From: Flavobacteriales bacterium UBA4466
GTDB lineage: Bacteria; Bacteroidota; Bacteroidia; Flavobacteriales_D; Sanyastnellaceae
Reading direction: 5' to 3'
Assembly: GCA_905182895.1 (NCBI GenBank)
Contig: CAJJDD010000018.1
Location: 1 to 40,129, forward strand
DNA length: 40,129 nt
The notes below the pieces were generated by a model. The model was not told the origin of the DNA, did not search any database, and was given only the letters and a program-made list of their open reading frames with translations. Shown here piece by piece: positions 18,615 to 26,899 of this stretch; positions within the stretch are counted from its first letter, which is position 1; every line of letters begins with the position of its first letter. Both the position numbers and the translations under genes were made by a program.

Positions 18615-19061
18615 ATGAAGAAATTAAATTTAATTGGGTTTAGTCTACTCTTATTTAGCTGTCAAACGAATAAGGTGGAGATACCGTACGATAAATCTGA
18701 AACCATTTCAATTATTAAAACCAATCTAGAAGCTCAAGAATTGGCTTGGAACACTGGTGATCTTTCAACATTTATGGAGCATTACTGGAAAAGTGATTCT
18801 ATGGCTTTTATGGGTAAAACAGGTGTGACATATGGATGGCAGCAGACGTTAGACGCTTATAAAGCGGGGTATCCTACTCAGAAAGAAATGGGAACTTTAG
18901 AGTTTGAAATAAAGAAATTGGATGTTCTGTCGAGTGACGCTGCCTATATGCTGGGTTCATGGAATATAGAAAGAGATACATTAGACGTAGGAGGTCATTT
19001 TTCGCTTATTTGGAAAAAAATAGCAGGGCATTGGGTAATAGTTACAGATCATACAAGCTAA
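18615..19061 (+). CDS. SnoaL-like/DUF4440 domain lipoprotein
   Basis: The start at 18615 gives a lipoprotein signal (MKKLNLIGFSLLLFSC) with Cys16 as the lipidation site. The rest has the NTF2-like pattern: a helix with LAWNTGDLSTFMEHYWKSD, then beta strands ending in HFSLIWKKIAGHWVIVTDHT, which is typical of DUF4440/SnoaL-like nuclear-transport-factor-2 folds. An upstream in-frame ATG at 18549 lies inside the preceding gene and lacks the signal. The ligand or reaction is unknown. It lies between the Omp85 gene and the rhomboid gene, with gaps of 10 and 3 nt. Confidence 0.82.
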   Translation: MKKLNLIGFSLLLFSCQTNKVEIPYDKSETISIIKTNLEAQELAWNTGDLSTFMEHYWKSDSMAFMGKTGVTYGWQQTLDAYKAGYPTQKEMGTLEFEIKKLDVLSSDAAYMLGSWNIERDTLDVGGHFSLIWKKIAGHWVIVTDHTS

Positions 19062-19064
19062 CAC

Positions 19065-19736
19065 ATGAATTTTTCAGAGACTCCCATCACGTTTGTCATT
19101 TTAGGCATTACTATTCTAGCTTCATTCGCAGCATTTAATAACAAAGAACTAAAGAGCAATTGGCTTTTTAATCCTTACCTAGTAAAAGAACACAACCAAT
19201 GGTATAGAGCATTTACCCATGCATTCATCCATTCAGATTATATGCATTTAGGATTTAATATGTATGTGTTTTTTGGTTTTGGCTTAACGTTAGAGCAGGT
19301 GTTTACTGACCCCGTTTTATGGACGATGACTTTTCCTGATATCCCTTTTTGGGGTGTACTTAAGGGAAGGATAATTTACACTATCCTCTATGTAGGAGGT
19401 TTCTTATACGCTGTAGTTCCAGCTATGAGAAAACACTCTTCCAATCCGAGCTACAATTCTTTAGGAGCTTCAGGAGCAGTTTCTGCTATTCTGCTGGCTT
19501 ATATTGTACTGTTTCCATTAAATACGTTACATCTTATGTTTATTCCGTTCCCTATTCCAGCTATAGTGATGGGTATAGGGCTTTTTATCTATGAAGCGTA
19601 CATGAATAAGAGAGGAGGGACTGGTATAGCCCATGATGCGCATATCTCAGGAGCTATATTCGGAGTGGTATTTATCCTGGCAGTGAACTACAAATTCATA
19701 GGACACTTTATTTCGGAGATTTCTAGCTTCTTTTAA
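19065..19736 (+). CDS. Rhomboid family intramembrane serine protease
   Basis: The 223-residue protein has about six membrane segments. The first motif HAFIHSDYMHLGFN (residues 52-65) carries the structural His and Asn. The catalytic Ser136 sits in LGASGAVSA and the catalytic His193 in AHDAHISGA. The long loop between helices 2 and 3 (residues 81-100) is a little larger than usual. Rhomboids cleave membrane proteins inside or near the bilayer. It follows the lipoprotein by 3 nt and ends 7 nt from a convergent small gene. Confidence 0.92.
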   Translation: MNFSETPITFVILGITILASFAAFNNKELKSNWLFNPYLVKEHNQWYRAFTHAFIHSDYMHLGFNMYVFFGFGLTLEQVFTDPVLWTMTFPDIPFWGVLKGRIIYTILYVGGFLYAVVPAMRKHSSNPSYNSLGASGAVSAILLAYIVLFPLNTLHLMFIPFPIPAIVMGIGLFIYEAYMNKRGGTGIAHDAHISGAIFGVVFILAVNYKFIGHFISEISSFF

Positions 19737-19743
19737 TACACCT

Positions 19744-19989
19744 CTAGAAGGAGGGTGCATTAGGTTTAAGAAGACTTTCTATATCGTACAACGTAAATAC
19801 GGTAAAGATTACAAAGAAGAGAAGAATAAGATTAATTCCATTTACTAAGAATCTCTTAACGAATTTCTATGTTTATTACAGAGATAATCTGATCAGAAAC
19901 AATACTCCGGCTTATTCTTTCAGGAGCACCTGATGACCTAAGTCCTAATCTGCGGGAACAGGGTTTATTTTTTTAATGGATTTAGCCAT
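19744..19989 (-). CDS. Small membrane protein of unknown function, two frameshifts
   Basis: The minus strand reads MAKSIKKINPVPAD from 19989, then in a new frame GLRSSGAPERISRSIVSDQ and IISVINIEI, then in a third VKRFLVNGINLILLFFVIF and TVFTLYDIESLLKP, stopping at 19744-19746. Joining them needs single-base changes near 19945 and 19860. The product of about 82 residues would be a basic, Arg-rich head followed by one membrane helix and a short tail. I do not recognise the family. The coherence of the three pieces, and their closeness to the rhomboid gene end, argue for a real gene. Confidence 0.4.
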
Positions 19990-20260
19990 GAATACAAATC
20001 TTGTTTGACTCTCGCTGAAAATAATGACCAAGAAAAAAACTCCTGACATTTTTACAAGTTCTGGGCTCCTTCTCTATTAAACCTTAATCTTAATTATTAT
20101 ACGCTGTTATTAACTATTAACTTCATTTTGAATAACCAATTCTCTTAATTTTACGGGGATAAGAAAGAATTAGTTACAGTAATTGAGGGTTATTCCTGAG
20201 AATGCCTTTAACTAGCTGATATTTAGACATAAACATTACATCACAACGCTTAAAAGAAAT
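19990..20260. other. A/T-rich intergenic region, no gene seen
   Basis: This interval separates two divergent genes and probably carries both promoters. It has several stop codons in every frame and no strong inverted repeat. No convincing promoter pair was placed. Confidence 0.5.
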
Positions 20261-20725
20261 ATGAAAGAGAGTAAACATCATAGAAGAGTTAAAAAATTTA
20301 GTGAATTAAGCTTAGATGAATTGTACAAAATAATTCAACTAAGGATAGATGTGTTCGTGGTAGAGCAGGACTGCCCGTATTCAGATTTAGATGATAAAGA
20401 CCAGAATGCTACTCATCTTTACTATGAGACCGAAGAAGGAGATGTTATCGGGTACATTAGAATTTTAGATAAAGGCGTGTCTTATAAAGAGATAGCTATA
20501 GGACGAGTGATTATTAAAGAATCCTACAGAAAATATAAGCTTGGACACCAACTCATGCAGGATGGGATAGATTATATAGAGTCTATGGGAGAAACTGAGA
20601 TAAGAATCTCTGCTCAGGAGCATCTTAGGAAGTTTTATGAAAGGCTAGGTTTTCCTGAAGGTCGGAGAGACGTAGCCTTGAAGATGATACGCCGTCATTT
20701 ATCAGATGTTCAAGATTGGCACTAA
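20261..20725 (+). CDS. GNAT family N-acetyltransferase, ElaA type (C-terminus disturbed)
   Basis: The product (154 residues as read) matches ElaA-like acetyltransferases. The first half carries LYKIIQLRIDVFVVEQDCPY and the DLDDKDQNATHLYY block that is characteristic of this group. The acetyl-CoA loop is near GRVIIKESYRKYKLGHQL, and the last helix region reads AQEHLRKFYERLGF. After that, family members end in a short strand resembling 'vGe.YLEDdtPHyqM'. Those residues are present in the DNA but split over other frames (LEDDTP, then HYQMFKIGTKD), so there are at least two indels near 20665-20715. The true stop is uncertain. Substrate unknown. Confidence 0.82.
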   Translation: MKESKHHRRVKKFSELSLDELYKIIQLRIDVFVVEQDCPYSDLDDKDQNATHLYYETEEGDVIGYIRILDKGVSYKEIAIGRVIIKESYRKYKLGHQLMQDGIDYIESMGETEIRISAQEHLRKFYERLGFPEGRRDVALKMIRRHLSDVQDWH

Positions 20726-20769
20726 AGACAGCGAGTACTGCTTATTGAAGCTTCTAGTATTTTTCTCGC

Positions 20770-21291
20770 TTAGGCAGTATCGTTTTTCCTGGTCTTCAAC
20801 GTCACCACATTTCTGTTATACTTCTCGTCTATTATTTTCCTCCTGTATTCGAAGATGGCATTAAGCTGTTTTTTAATAAACAGTTTATTAGCTATACCGC
20901 CTAAAAAGCCGAATGGAGGCTCGTAAGTGATTAGAATCTTTCACAATTATCACCATCTATCGGTTTTTCATGATTTTATGCTCGTGATGCCACATTTTAT
21001 ATGGACCTTTCCTCTGTTCGTCTACGAAGTATTCTTTCAAAATCTGACACATGAGTTATTTCCGTGACCCAAGGCATTCGAATGCCTTTAATTACGGACT
21101 TACCTTATAACTTATGATCATTGACCTGGGTACATACTGGTCTCTTGGTGGCCCAGTATGTTATTTCGAAATCCCATATAATCTGGTGGAGTTATCTCTT
21201 TGCTAAATTTCCTGGTGAACTGAAACAAATATCCCAAGCTTTCATCTACGGTATGTATTTTCTGCTCTTTGTAAAGTTGATATACTGGCAT
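20770..21291 (-). CDS. SRPBCC family protein (ligand-binding/cyclase-like), at least five frameshifts
   Basis: No single frame is open for long, but minus-strand pieces join into a clear SRPBCC protein of about 174 residues. They run MPVYQLYKEQKIHTVDESLG (start at 21291), FTRKFSKEITPPDYMGF, IKGIRMPWVTEITHVSDFER, YFVDEQRKGPYKMWHHEHK and then ITYEPPFGFLGGIANKLFIK plus QLNAIFEYRRKIIDEKYNRN, stopping at 20770-20772. The order and the PWVTEITH, VDEQR.GPY..WHH, PFGFLG.IAN and FEYR blocks match the family's common single-domain members. The fold binds hydrophobic ligands; role unknown. It is either badly sequenced or a decaying gene. It is convergent with the GNAT gene. Confidence 0.7.
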
Positions 21292-21456
21292 AGGCTTTAT
21301 TATATAACTGCAAATAAAGCTTCAGACCTTGTGGGAATTATTTGCGAAAACCTCACCAAGAGCTAAATTCATTCACGAAAGAATCACTTACAGCTATGAA
21401 ACCCCCTTTAAGAAGAAGATTTGAGATTAAACCTTAAGAATCCAACTACAGCAGAC

Positions 21457-21484
21457 AAAAAAGCCCTCTCGAAGGAAGGCTTTT
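21457..21484 (-). terminator. Terminator for the DUF805 gene
   Basis: AAAAGCC and GGCTTTT arms around a 10-nt loop, with an A run on the plus strand that becomes a T run on the minus strand, 23 nt after the DUF805 stop. Confidence 0.7.
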
Positions 21485-21507
21485 AAAATATGAGTTGAAT
21501 TTATAAA

Positions 21508-21921
21508 TTAAACATTCTCATCTAAAGTTATATCTCCAGAATCAAATGAGCCATCTACTTCTTTAGGATTAGGTCCCCATTTGTTTTCTCCGGGTTTACT
21601 GTCAGTAACCAATAACACCAAAAGCCAAATACTCCCTACTAGTGGTATTAACGAAATTAAAAACATCCATCCACTTTTACCTACATCATGAAGTCTTCTT
21701 ACTGTCACAGCTAGGCTAGGTATTAAAGTAGCAAGGACATATATCATATATATGGCTCCATATCCTATGCTTTCCATAGCCAAGCCTGTCACATTATCCA
21801 GTATCATAGCGACTATAGCAAAGATGAAATTAAATAAGGCGAACATCCAGTATTCTTTCCTCCTTGCTCTACCATTAAAGTTAGCGTAGTTGTCTCTAAC
21901 TACTTTTAAGTACCATTCCAT
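21508..21921 (-). CDS. DUF805 domain membrane protein
   Basis: The 137-residue protein opens MEWYLKVVRDNYANFNGRAR with the RR.EYW motif that follows (GRARRKEYWMF), typical of DUF805. Three to four membrane segments follow, then the VRRLHDVGKSGW motif and a loop TDSKPGENKWGPNPKE that is characteristic of the family. An acidic tail ends the protein. DUF805 proteins are small inner-membrane proteins of unknown function. It has its own terminator and no close neighbours in the same direction. Confidence 0.92.
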   Translation of the reverse strand: MEWYLKVVRDNYANFNGRARRKEYWMFALFNFIFAIVAMILDNVTGLAMESIGYGAIYMIYVLATLIPSLAVTVRRLHDVGKSGWMFLISLIPLVGSIWLLVLLVTDSKPGENKWGPNPKEVDGSFDSGDITLDENV

Positions 21922-22109
21922 ATCTTTAAGATTAAATTGTTATTTCTTATTGCAATCTATTCATTTATCTCCTTAGTGTTCTTAAAGTATCACGGAATTT
22001 GTCAACAGTGGTTTTTCAAACGCTCCTATGAAAGGGCCTTAAAATGATTTATTTAAGAATAGATAAAAGATCTTTAAGTATACTAGCGTAAATAAATACT
22101 ACTCTAATT

Positions 22110-23351
22110 TTACGCTTTATTAATCTCGTGAAGTGTTATCTCTGGTGGCATACCTACACGCCCAGGGAAGATTAAAAATCCCATTCCTCTGTTTATGTAT
22201 AAATGCTGATCACCTTCTGAGTATGAACCAGCATATCTTTTGTATAGAAATTTGGCTACACTAAACTCAAACAACCCAGGAATATTTCAATTCCAAATTG
22301 CATACCATGGGTATGGCCACTGAGGGTTAATTGTATGTTTTTTGGATGCTCTTTCACCCTAGATTGCCAATGTGATGGGTCATGACTCATTAAAATTGTA
22401 AAATCTTGGGCGCTAACATCTGCACAGGCCTTGTCTAAATCACCGGCTTTTTTAAAACCTCCTTCTCCCCAGTTTTCTACTCCCACAAGCTTTATAGCCT
22501 GTTGGTTTTTTTGGATGGTCCTACTTTCGTTTAACAGCACATCCCAGCCCATGTCTTTTTGAAGGGCTATTAGTGTCTGTAGATTTTCCTGTTTTTTTTC
22601 TGCAGACTCCCAAGACACATAATCTCCATAGTCATGATTACCCAAAACTGAGTACACTCCATCTTTTGCTTTTAGTTTCTTAAATACGTGAATCCACGGA
22701 GCAGCTTCTTCTGGCTCCTCATTCACCAAGTCTCCAGTGAAAGAAAATATAGTCTGGGTTTAGATCATTGATTAATTGTACAGCTTCTTCTAATGGGCCG
22801 AAGTTTTCTCTAAAACTGCCTAAGTGCAAGTCTGATATTTGAACTATTCTAGTTCCATCGAAGGCTTGTGGAAGGCTTTTAAACGAGCATTTATTGACTA
22901 GAATTCTCCATCCATAAATTCCTTTGGTCGTACCCCATAAAAAAGAACCGAGCATAACACCCCCAGCGCCTAATGCCACCTTCGATAAAAAGGTCCATCT
23001 AGAGATAGGTTCTCCAGGATTAGATTTACCGGATATGTTGACAGAAGCTAGTCTAACTCCCAGAACTAAATCAGAAAGAAGCTGAAATGCCGAAATACTA
23101 AGAATAGTTACCGATAAAGTGATGGCGCCTATAATGGTGTATTGTCTAATGAAATCATTTCCCTCGTACTTCTCTCTATTTACTGCTAGGTAAGTAGTAG
23201 ATGCATAAACGAGCACAGTTACTAATAGATAGGCGATTCTGATAACCCATTTTGATTTAGGAGACATTCCCTCAGTAACCAGGTGAACTGACCTGTAGCT
23301 GTAAAGAATAAGAAGAGGAGTGAGGTATAAAATGAGGTAATAAATGTTCAT
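22110..23351 (-). CDS. Membrane-anchored metallophosphoesterase, two frameshifts
   Basis: The start at 23351 (MNIYYLILYLTPLLILYSYR) opens a region of about four membrane segments, followed by a calcineurin-like phosphoesterase domain. The metal-binding motifs are seen in order: QISDLHLGSF, FTGDLVNEE, LGNHDYGDY, MSHDPSHW and SGHTHGMQFG. Frame changes fall near 22737, before GDLVNEE (an extra base in the TTTCACT stretch), and near 22282, before GLFEFSVAKFLYKRYAG. The repaired end is GMPPEITLHEINKA at 22110-22112, giving about 413 residues. Relatives such as YkuE hydrolyse phosphate esters of lipid intermediates; the substrate is not known here. It starts 3 nt after the hydroxylase gene stop, suggesting one operon. 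Confidence 0.88.
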
Positions 23352-23354
23352 TAA

Positions 23355-24626
23355 CTAAGACGTTTGCACCGCAGATAAAGAAAATCCTTTATCTAAAAAC
23401 GCGAAGTAAAACGTAAATGCGAAACTAAGCACGAAGTAAGTTGTTAAAATGCCTAAAATGGATTCAGGAAAAATTGTTAATCCTAAGATTTCAGGAAATA
23501 TAAAAGCCACTATTAATCCTAAAACCGCTCTACCTAATTCGAATATGCCTGCCCATCTATACCGGTCCATTAGACCGCTATAGCCAAATATCCCTATGGA
23601 TAGGAATATTCCTGAGCACAATAATTGAATACGAGTCAACTCCCCAAAGAAATAGAAAAGGAGTAGAATTCCAGTAACAGTAAAAAGCATTTGACCTATA
23701 AAATATCCAGAGAATAGGTTAGAGTAAGTAGTTCTGTATTTTACTTGAGCGTATGGATCTTTAGTTATTTCTATAGGATGTTTTACTGCTACATCATCTG
23801 GCCTCCAGCCAGTGGGCATGAACCATATTTTAAATTTGTCAGTCCAGTTTTTAGTTCTCCAAGCATCTTTAGCTATTCCATATAAATGCTGAAAATTAAT
23901 GATTACGGGGTTCCATGTGCTTACAGGTTTTAGCACACCATATACGGGAGGTACACTTTCCAACTCTTCTTGGAATGTACCGAACACTCGATCCCAAATA
24001 CTGAATATGGCAGAAAGATTCTTGTCGAGGTAAATTTCATTAATGGCATGGTGAACTCTATGCTGCGATGGAGTAACTAAGACATATTCCAACCATCCTA
24101 GTTTCCCTATGTGTTTAGTGTGATACCAAAACTGTAGAAATAAATGCACAGGAGTGAGCACTTGTATTAGCTCATTAGGAACGCCTAAAATAGCAGCAGG
24201 AATTAAAAATATAGCGAAGAATCCTAAAATGTTAGAAATCGGTTGGCGCAAAGCGCAAGCGAGATTAAATTCCTCACTACTGTGATGAATCACGTGTAAA
24301 TTCCAAAATACATTTACCTTGTGACTCAGCCTGTGATTCCAGTAAGTAGCTAAATCCAGAGAGATAAATGCGATAATAAAAGTAGGAATAGTGGCCTCCA
24401 GAGTTAGAACAGAAAGATGACTTAAAAGGAAAGGGTAGGATACAAGAATAACGATAAGTCCTAGAGAATCCTTCAATACATTAATAAGACCAGAACTGAT
24501 ACTTGCTACGGTATCCAGTATGGTGTATGTTTGATTCTGTTTGAAATAACCATAGAGCAATTCTATCAGCATAAGAACTATAAATACCGGAATGGCTATA
24601 AGAAGAGCATTTGCATATGTTTCCAT
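23355..24626 (-). CDS. Sterol desaturase/fatty acid hydroxylase family protein
   Basis: The 423-residue membrane protein carries the histidine clusters of the di-iron hydroxylase superfamily: HRLSH at 98-102, HVIHH at 111-115 and HRVHH at 189-193, with further His at 169-172. The domain spans residues 80-230. A C-terminal region with four or five more membrane segments (residues 300-415) resembles that of alkylglycerol monooxygenase-like members. The reaction is probably O2-dependent hydroxylation of a lipid chain or ether lipid at the inner membrane; the substrate is not known. No frame changes. It is 5 nt downstream of the DUF2461 gene stop and 3 nt upstream of the phosphoesterase start. 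Confidence 0.9.
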   Translation of the reverse strand: METYANALLIAIPVFIVLMLIELLYGYFKQNQTYTILDTVASISSGLINVLKDSLGLIVILVSYPFLLSHLSVLTLEATIPTFIIAFISLDLATYWNHRLSHKVNVFWNLHVIHHSSEEFNLACALRQPISNILGFFAIFLIPAAILGVPNELIQVLTPVHLFLQFWYHTKHIGKLGWLEYVLVTPSQHRVHHAINEIYLDKNLSAIFSIWDRVFGTFQEELESVPPVYGVLKPVSTWNPVIINFQHLYGIAKDAWRTKNWTDKFKIWFMPTGWRPDDVAVKHPIEITKDPYAQVKYRTTYSNLFSGYFIGQMLFTVTGILLLFYFFGELTRIQLLCSGIFLSIGIFGYSGLMDRYRWAGIFELGRAVLGLIVAFIFPEILGLTIFPESILGILTTYFVLSFAFTFYFAFLDKGFSLSAVQTS

Positions 24627-24631
24627 GAGTG

Positions 24632-25300
24632 TTAACTTTCGAATACTTCGGCCATGAAGTTTTTGATTTTTAAGGTTGTTTTATGTCGATCTACACAGTA
24701 TTGGACTAAGTCTTTTCTCAGTATTATATCAGGAGAGTGATCAGACATGAAGTAGAACTGTTTATTCATAATGTAATCAGAAGTAAGCTCTTTCCCTTTA
24801 AACTCTCTAGGTATTAATTTATTCTTTTCTCCCTGTACACCTTTTTTAAAATGTTTTATGAAGTTTTTGTCAGCTATAAGTTCATGCCATTCATCTGCCT
24901 TAAAGAGAATCTTCTCTCTAAGAAATAACAGATTTTCTTTCTGAAGAGAATAAGCTCCTCCGCCTATTTGACAACTTTCCGGAGAAAGTCTCACATAATA
25001 GCCAGGATATTCCTTGTTCTTTCTTCCAAATTTAGAGAGCACAGCAGAACGGTCAGTTTTATAAGGAGATTTATCTTTACTGAAACGAATGTCTTTATTA
25101 ATTCTAAAAATACAATCCTTAGGATTAGGCTGAATACTTGAGTCAATTTTGTGCAAACCAATGACCAAATCACTTACGAAGTTCTCGAATGGCTTTTTTA
25201 CAGAAGAATGATACCTCGCTCTATTGTCATCCATCCATTCCTTTTGGTTATTTGCAGCCAGCTCTATAAAAAAGTCCAGAAAGTCTTGGGTAAAGTACAT
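24632..25300 (-). CDS. DUF2461 domain-containing protein (TIGR02453 family)
   Basis: The 222-residue protein opens with FLDFFIELAANNQKEWMDDN, the standard start of the family. The core FRINKDIRFSKDKSPYKTD and the GYYVRLSPESCQIGGGAYS block are clear. No catalytic role has been assigned to the family that I can name. It is probably cytoplasmic (no signal or helix). Likely first gene of an operon with the hydroxylase and the phosphoesterase, whose starts follow its stop closely. Confidence 0.93.
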   Translation of the reverse strand: MYFTQDFLDFFIELAANNQKEWMDDNRARYHSSVKKPFENFVSDLVIGLHKIDSSIQPNPKDCIFRINKDIRFSKDKSPYKTDRSAVLSKFGRKNKEYPGYYVRLSPESCQIGGGAYSLQKENLLFLREKILFKADEWHELIADKNFIKHFKKGVQGEKNKLIPREFKGKELTSDYIMNKQFYFMSDHSPDIILRKDLVQYCVDRHKTTLKIKNFMAEVFES

Positions 25301-25504
25301 GTCTCAAAGTTACAGCGGAATTAGAGAAGAAGTATCCTTGGCTTATAAAAATTTTCAGCAGTTTTTAGCCGCGTTGCAATAATTGTCTGAGGCGCCAGTA
25401 TCCACTCAAATTAGTTCTAGGGTATTTATTGAGGCGAATCATTAGAGTTTAATTCTATCACAGACTCATAATCTGAATTCGAATGGAAAAAATAGGGGCA
25501 TAAA

Positions 25505-25532
25505 AAAAGCCTCTCAATAATGAGAGGCTTTT
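25505..25532 (-). terminator. Terminator for the cold-shock gene
   Basis: A perfect 12-bp stem (AAAAGCCTCTCA and TGAGAGGCTTTT) with a 4-nt loop lies 28 nt after the cold-shock stop and is followed on the minus strand by a T run. It could act in both directions. Confidence 0.88.
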
Positions 25533-25560
25533 AAAGTCTTAAAACTTACTGTATATATTC

Positions 25561-25752
25561 TTATAGAACGCTTACGTTAGTTGCATTTAAGCCTTTTGGG
25601 CTCTCTTCTACATCATAGCTTACTTTGTCACCTTCATTAATCTCATCTGATAATCCATTTTTGTGTACAAATACATCTTTACCACCATCATCCGGGGTAA
25701 TGAATCCAAATCCTTTGGCATTGTTAAAAAATTTTACTGTTCCGTTACTCAT
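25561..25752 (-). CDS. Cold-shock domain protein (CspA family)
   Basis: The 63-residue single-domain protein starts [20 protein letters not shown] and contains both RNA-binding motifs, KGFGFI (RNP1) and VFVH (RNP2). It binds single-stranded RNA and DNA and melts RNA structures in the cytoplasm. A long A/T-rich leader and a TAGTTTTG element lie upstream. A strong terminator follows, so it is a single-gene transcript. Confidence 0.95.
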   Translation of the reverse strand: MSNGTVKFFNNAKGFGFITPDDGGKDVFVHKNGLSDEINEGDKVSYDVEESPKGLNATNVSVL

Positions 25753-25775
25753 AATTTATAATTTATAATAAAGTA

Positions 25776-25783
25776 CAAAACTA
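25776..25783 (-). promoter_or_regulatory. Possible -7 box of the cold-shock gene (TAGTTTTG)
   Basis: On the minus strand TAGTTTTG matches TAnnTTTG and ends 23 nt before the ATG at 25752, the same spacing as at other genes in this window. No clear -33 element was found. Confidence 0.4.
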
Positions 25784-25858
25784 CTATTAAATTTTTGTTG
25801 TAAAACATATTTTGTAGACTTTTTTAATAAAAATGTTTAAAAGCAGTTAAAATACAGC

Positions 25859-25975
25859 TTATATTCTAGCTTGATATTTGTGTAAATTATAATATCTTCC
25901 CTCAAGAGAAAGTAATTTATCATGGGTTCCTTTTTCAGCTATTTTACCATTTTCAATAACTAAGATTTGATATGA
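25859..25975 (-). pseudogene. C-terminal remnant of an ABC exporter ATPase
   Basis: The minus strand reads QILVIENGKIAEKGTHDKLL, then SLEGRYYNLHKYQARI and a TAA at 25859-25861. 'I.V.e.G.I.E.GtHdeLl...g.Y..L...Q' is the standard end of ABC-type multidrug or lipid exporter ATPases, just after the H-loop. Nothing of the Walker A, signature or membrane part is present. Directly upstream, in another frame, is the truncated TIGR01777 gene. Either a genomic deletion joined the two genes, or the assembly lost the sequence between them. Confidence 0.75.
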
Positions 25976-26661
25976 TTAGGAGACACAGCATTGTATGGAC
26001 CAGAAAAACCGTCTTTATTCATTACGTCTAAGTATAATTTGCACAAATCTTTTATATGTATCCATGGCATATATTGTTTTCCGCTGCCTATTGGAGATGC
26101 TATTCCTAATTTAACTGGAGTATATAGTTTTTTTAAAGCCCCTCCATTTAACGCAAGAACTACTCCTGTTCTCAGCAAAACAGTTCGAATACCCATATCT
26201 TGAAACTTTAGGGAAGAATCCTCCCATTTCCGGCAGACGGTTCCTAGAAAATCATCAGCTGCAGAGTCTGTCTCATTAAATATTTTCTCAGAAGTTAAAC
26301 TCCCGTAGTACCCTGTAGCGCTCGCTGCTATAAAGGCTTTCAAAGGAATGTTTAAGTCCTTCACTTTTTTTGCAAGGAGCTCTCCAGATTTAACTCTGCT
26401 GTCAGTAATAATCTTCTTTCTCTCATTTGTCCATTTTCCATCTGATATATTAGCGCCTGCTAGATGGAAAATATAATCCACACCATGAAAAGCTTCATCA
26501 TCTGCTGTCCCTTCGTTGAGGTTCCACTCGTATGCAGGAATAGCAGCACTTAGGTTTCTAGTTCTGCTCAGGTGCTTTACCAAGTGACCTTGTTCGGCTA
26601 ATAAGTTGGAAAGGGCAGTTCCTACTAGTCCAGAGCCACCTGTAATTAAAATATTAGACAT
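25960..26661 (-). CDS. TIGR01777 family (SDR-type) protein, truncated at the C-terminus
   Basis: The product begins MSNILITGGSGLVGTALSNL with the glycine-rich nucleotide loop of extended SDR proteins. Further on are YIFHLAGANISDGKWT (the family's GA.I...RWT signature), FIAASATGYYG (Ser and the YYG of the active-site region) and MPWIHIKDLC. These are diagnostic of TIGR01777/YfcH. Full-length members have about 300 residues. This one stops after GPYNAVSPNHIKS at residue 233, missing the DUF1731 C-terminal domain. The end coincides with the ABC exporter remnant, so the loss looks like a junction, not a point mutation. Confidence 0.88.
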   Translation of the reverse strand: MSNILITGGSGLVGTALSNLLAEQGHLVKHLSRTRNLSAAIPAYEWNLNEGTADDEAFHGVDYIFHLAGANISDGKWTNERKKIITDSRVKSGELLAKKVKDLNIPLKAFIAASATGYYGSLTSEKIFNETDSAADDFLGTVCRKWEDSSLKFQDMGIRTVLLRTGVVLALNGGALKKLYTPVKLGIASPIGSGKQYMPWIHIKDLCKLYLDVMNKDGFSGPYNAVSPNHIKS

Positions 26662-26899
26662 ACTTTTTTTTGAAGTAAAAGTAAGCGAGTCTTAGTATCT
26701 AATGCTAACAAAATAGTTCGCTTTTAGTTGTGAAAGATTATGACATAAAAAAGTCCTTACTTAGAAACCTGAAGAATTTGAAATAACTTTTCGTAGCAGC
26801 CTTTAAGCTTCAGGCGTTAAACTTTTTTTACCAGTTTTTTTTTAGATTATACTGAGAGCTTAATGTGTTTTTCAAGAAGGGCGTAAAGCAGATTGTGAG

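Noticed and set aside
21071-21088. Perfect 18-bp palindrome AAGGCATTCGAATGCCTT, resembling an operator
   Set aside because: It lies inside the SRPBCC coding sequence and encodes the conserved KGIRMPW block, so it is explained by the protein.
21132-21161. Inverted repeat ACATACTGG / CCAGTATGT
   Set aside because: Also within the SRPBCC coding frame, with a 12-nt loop and no T run; probably coincidence.
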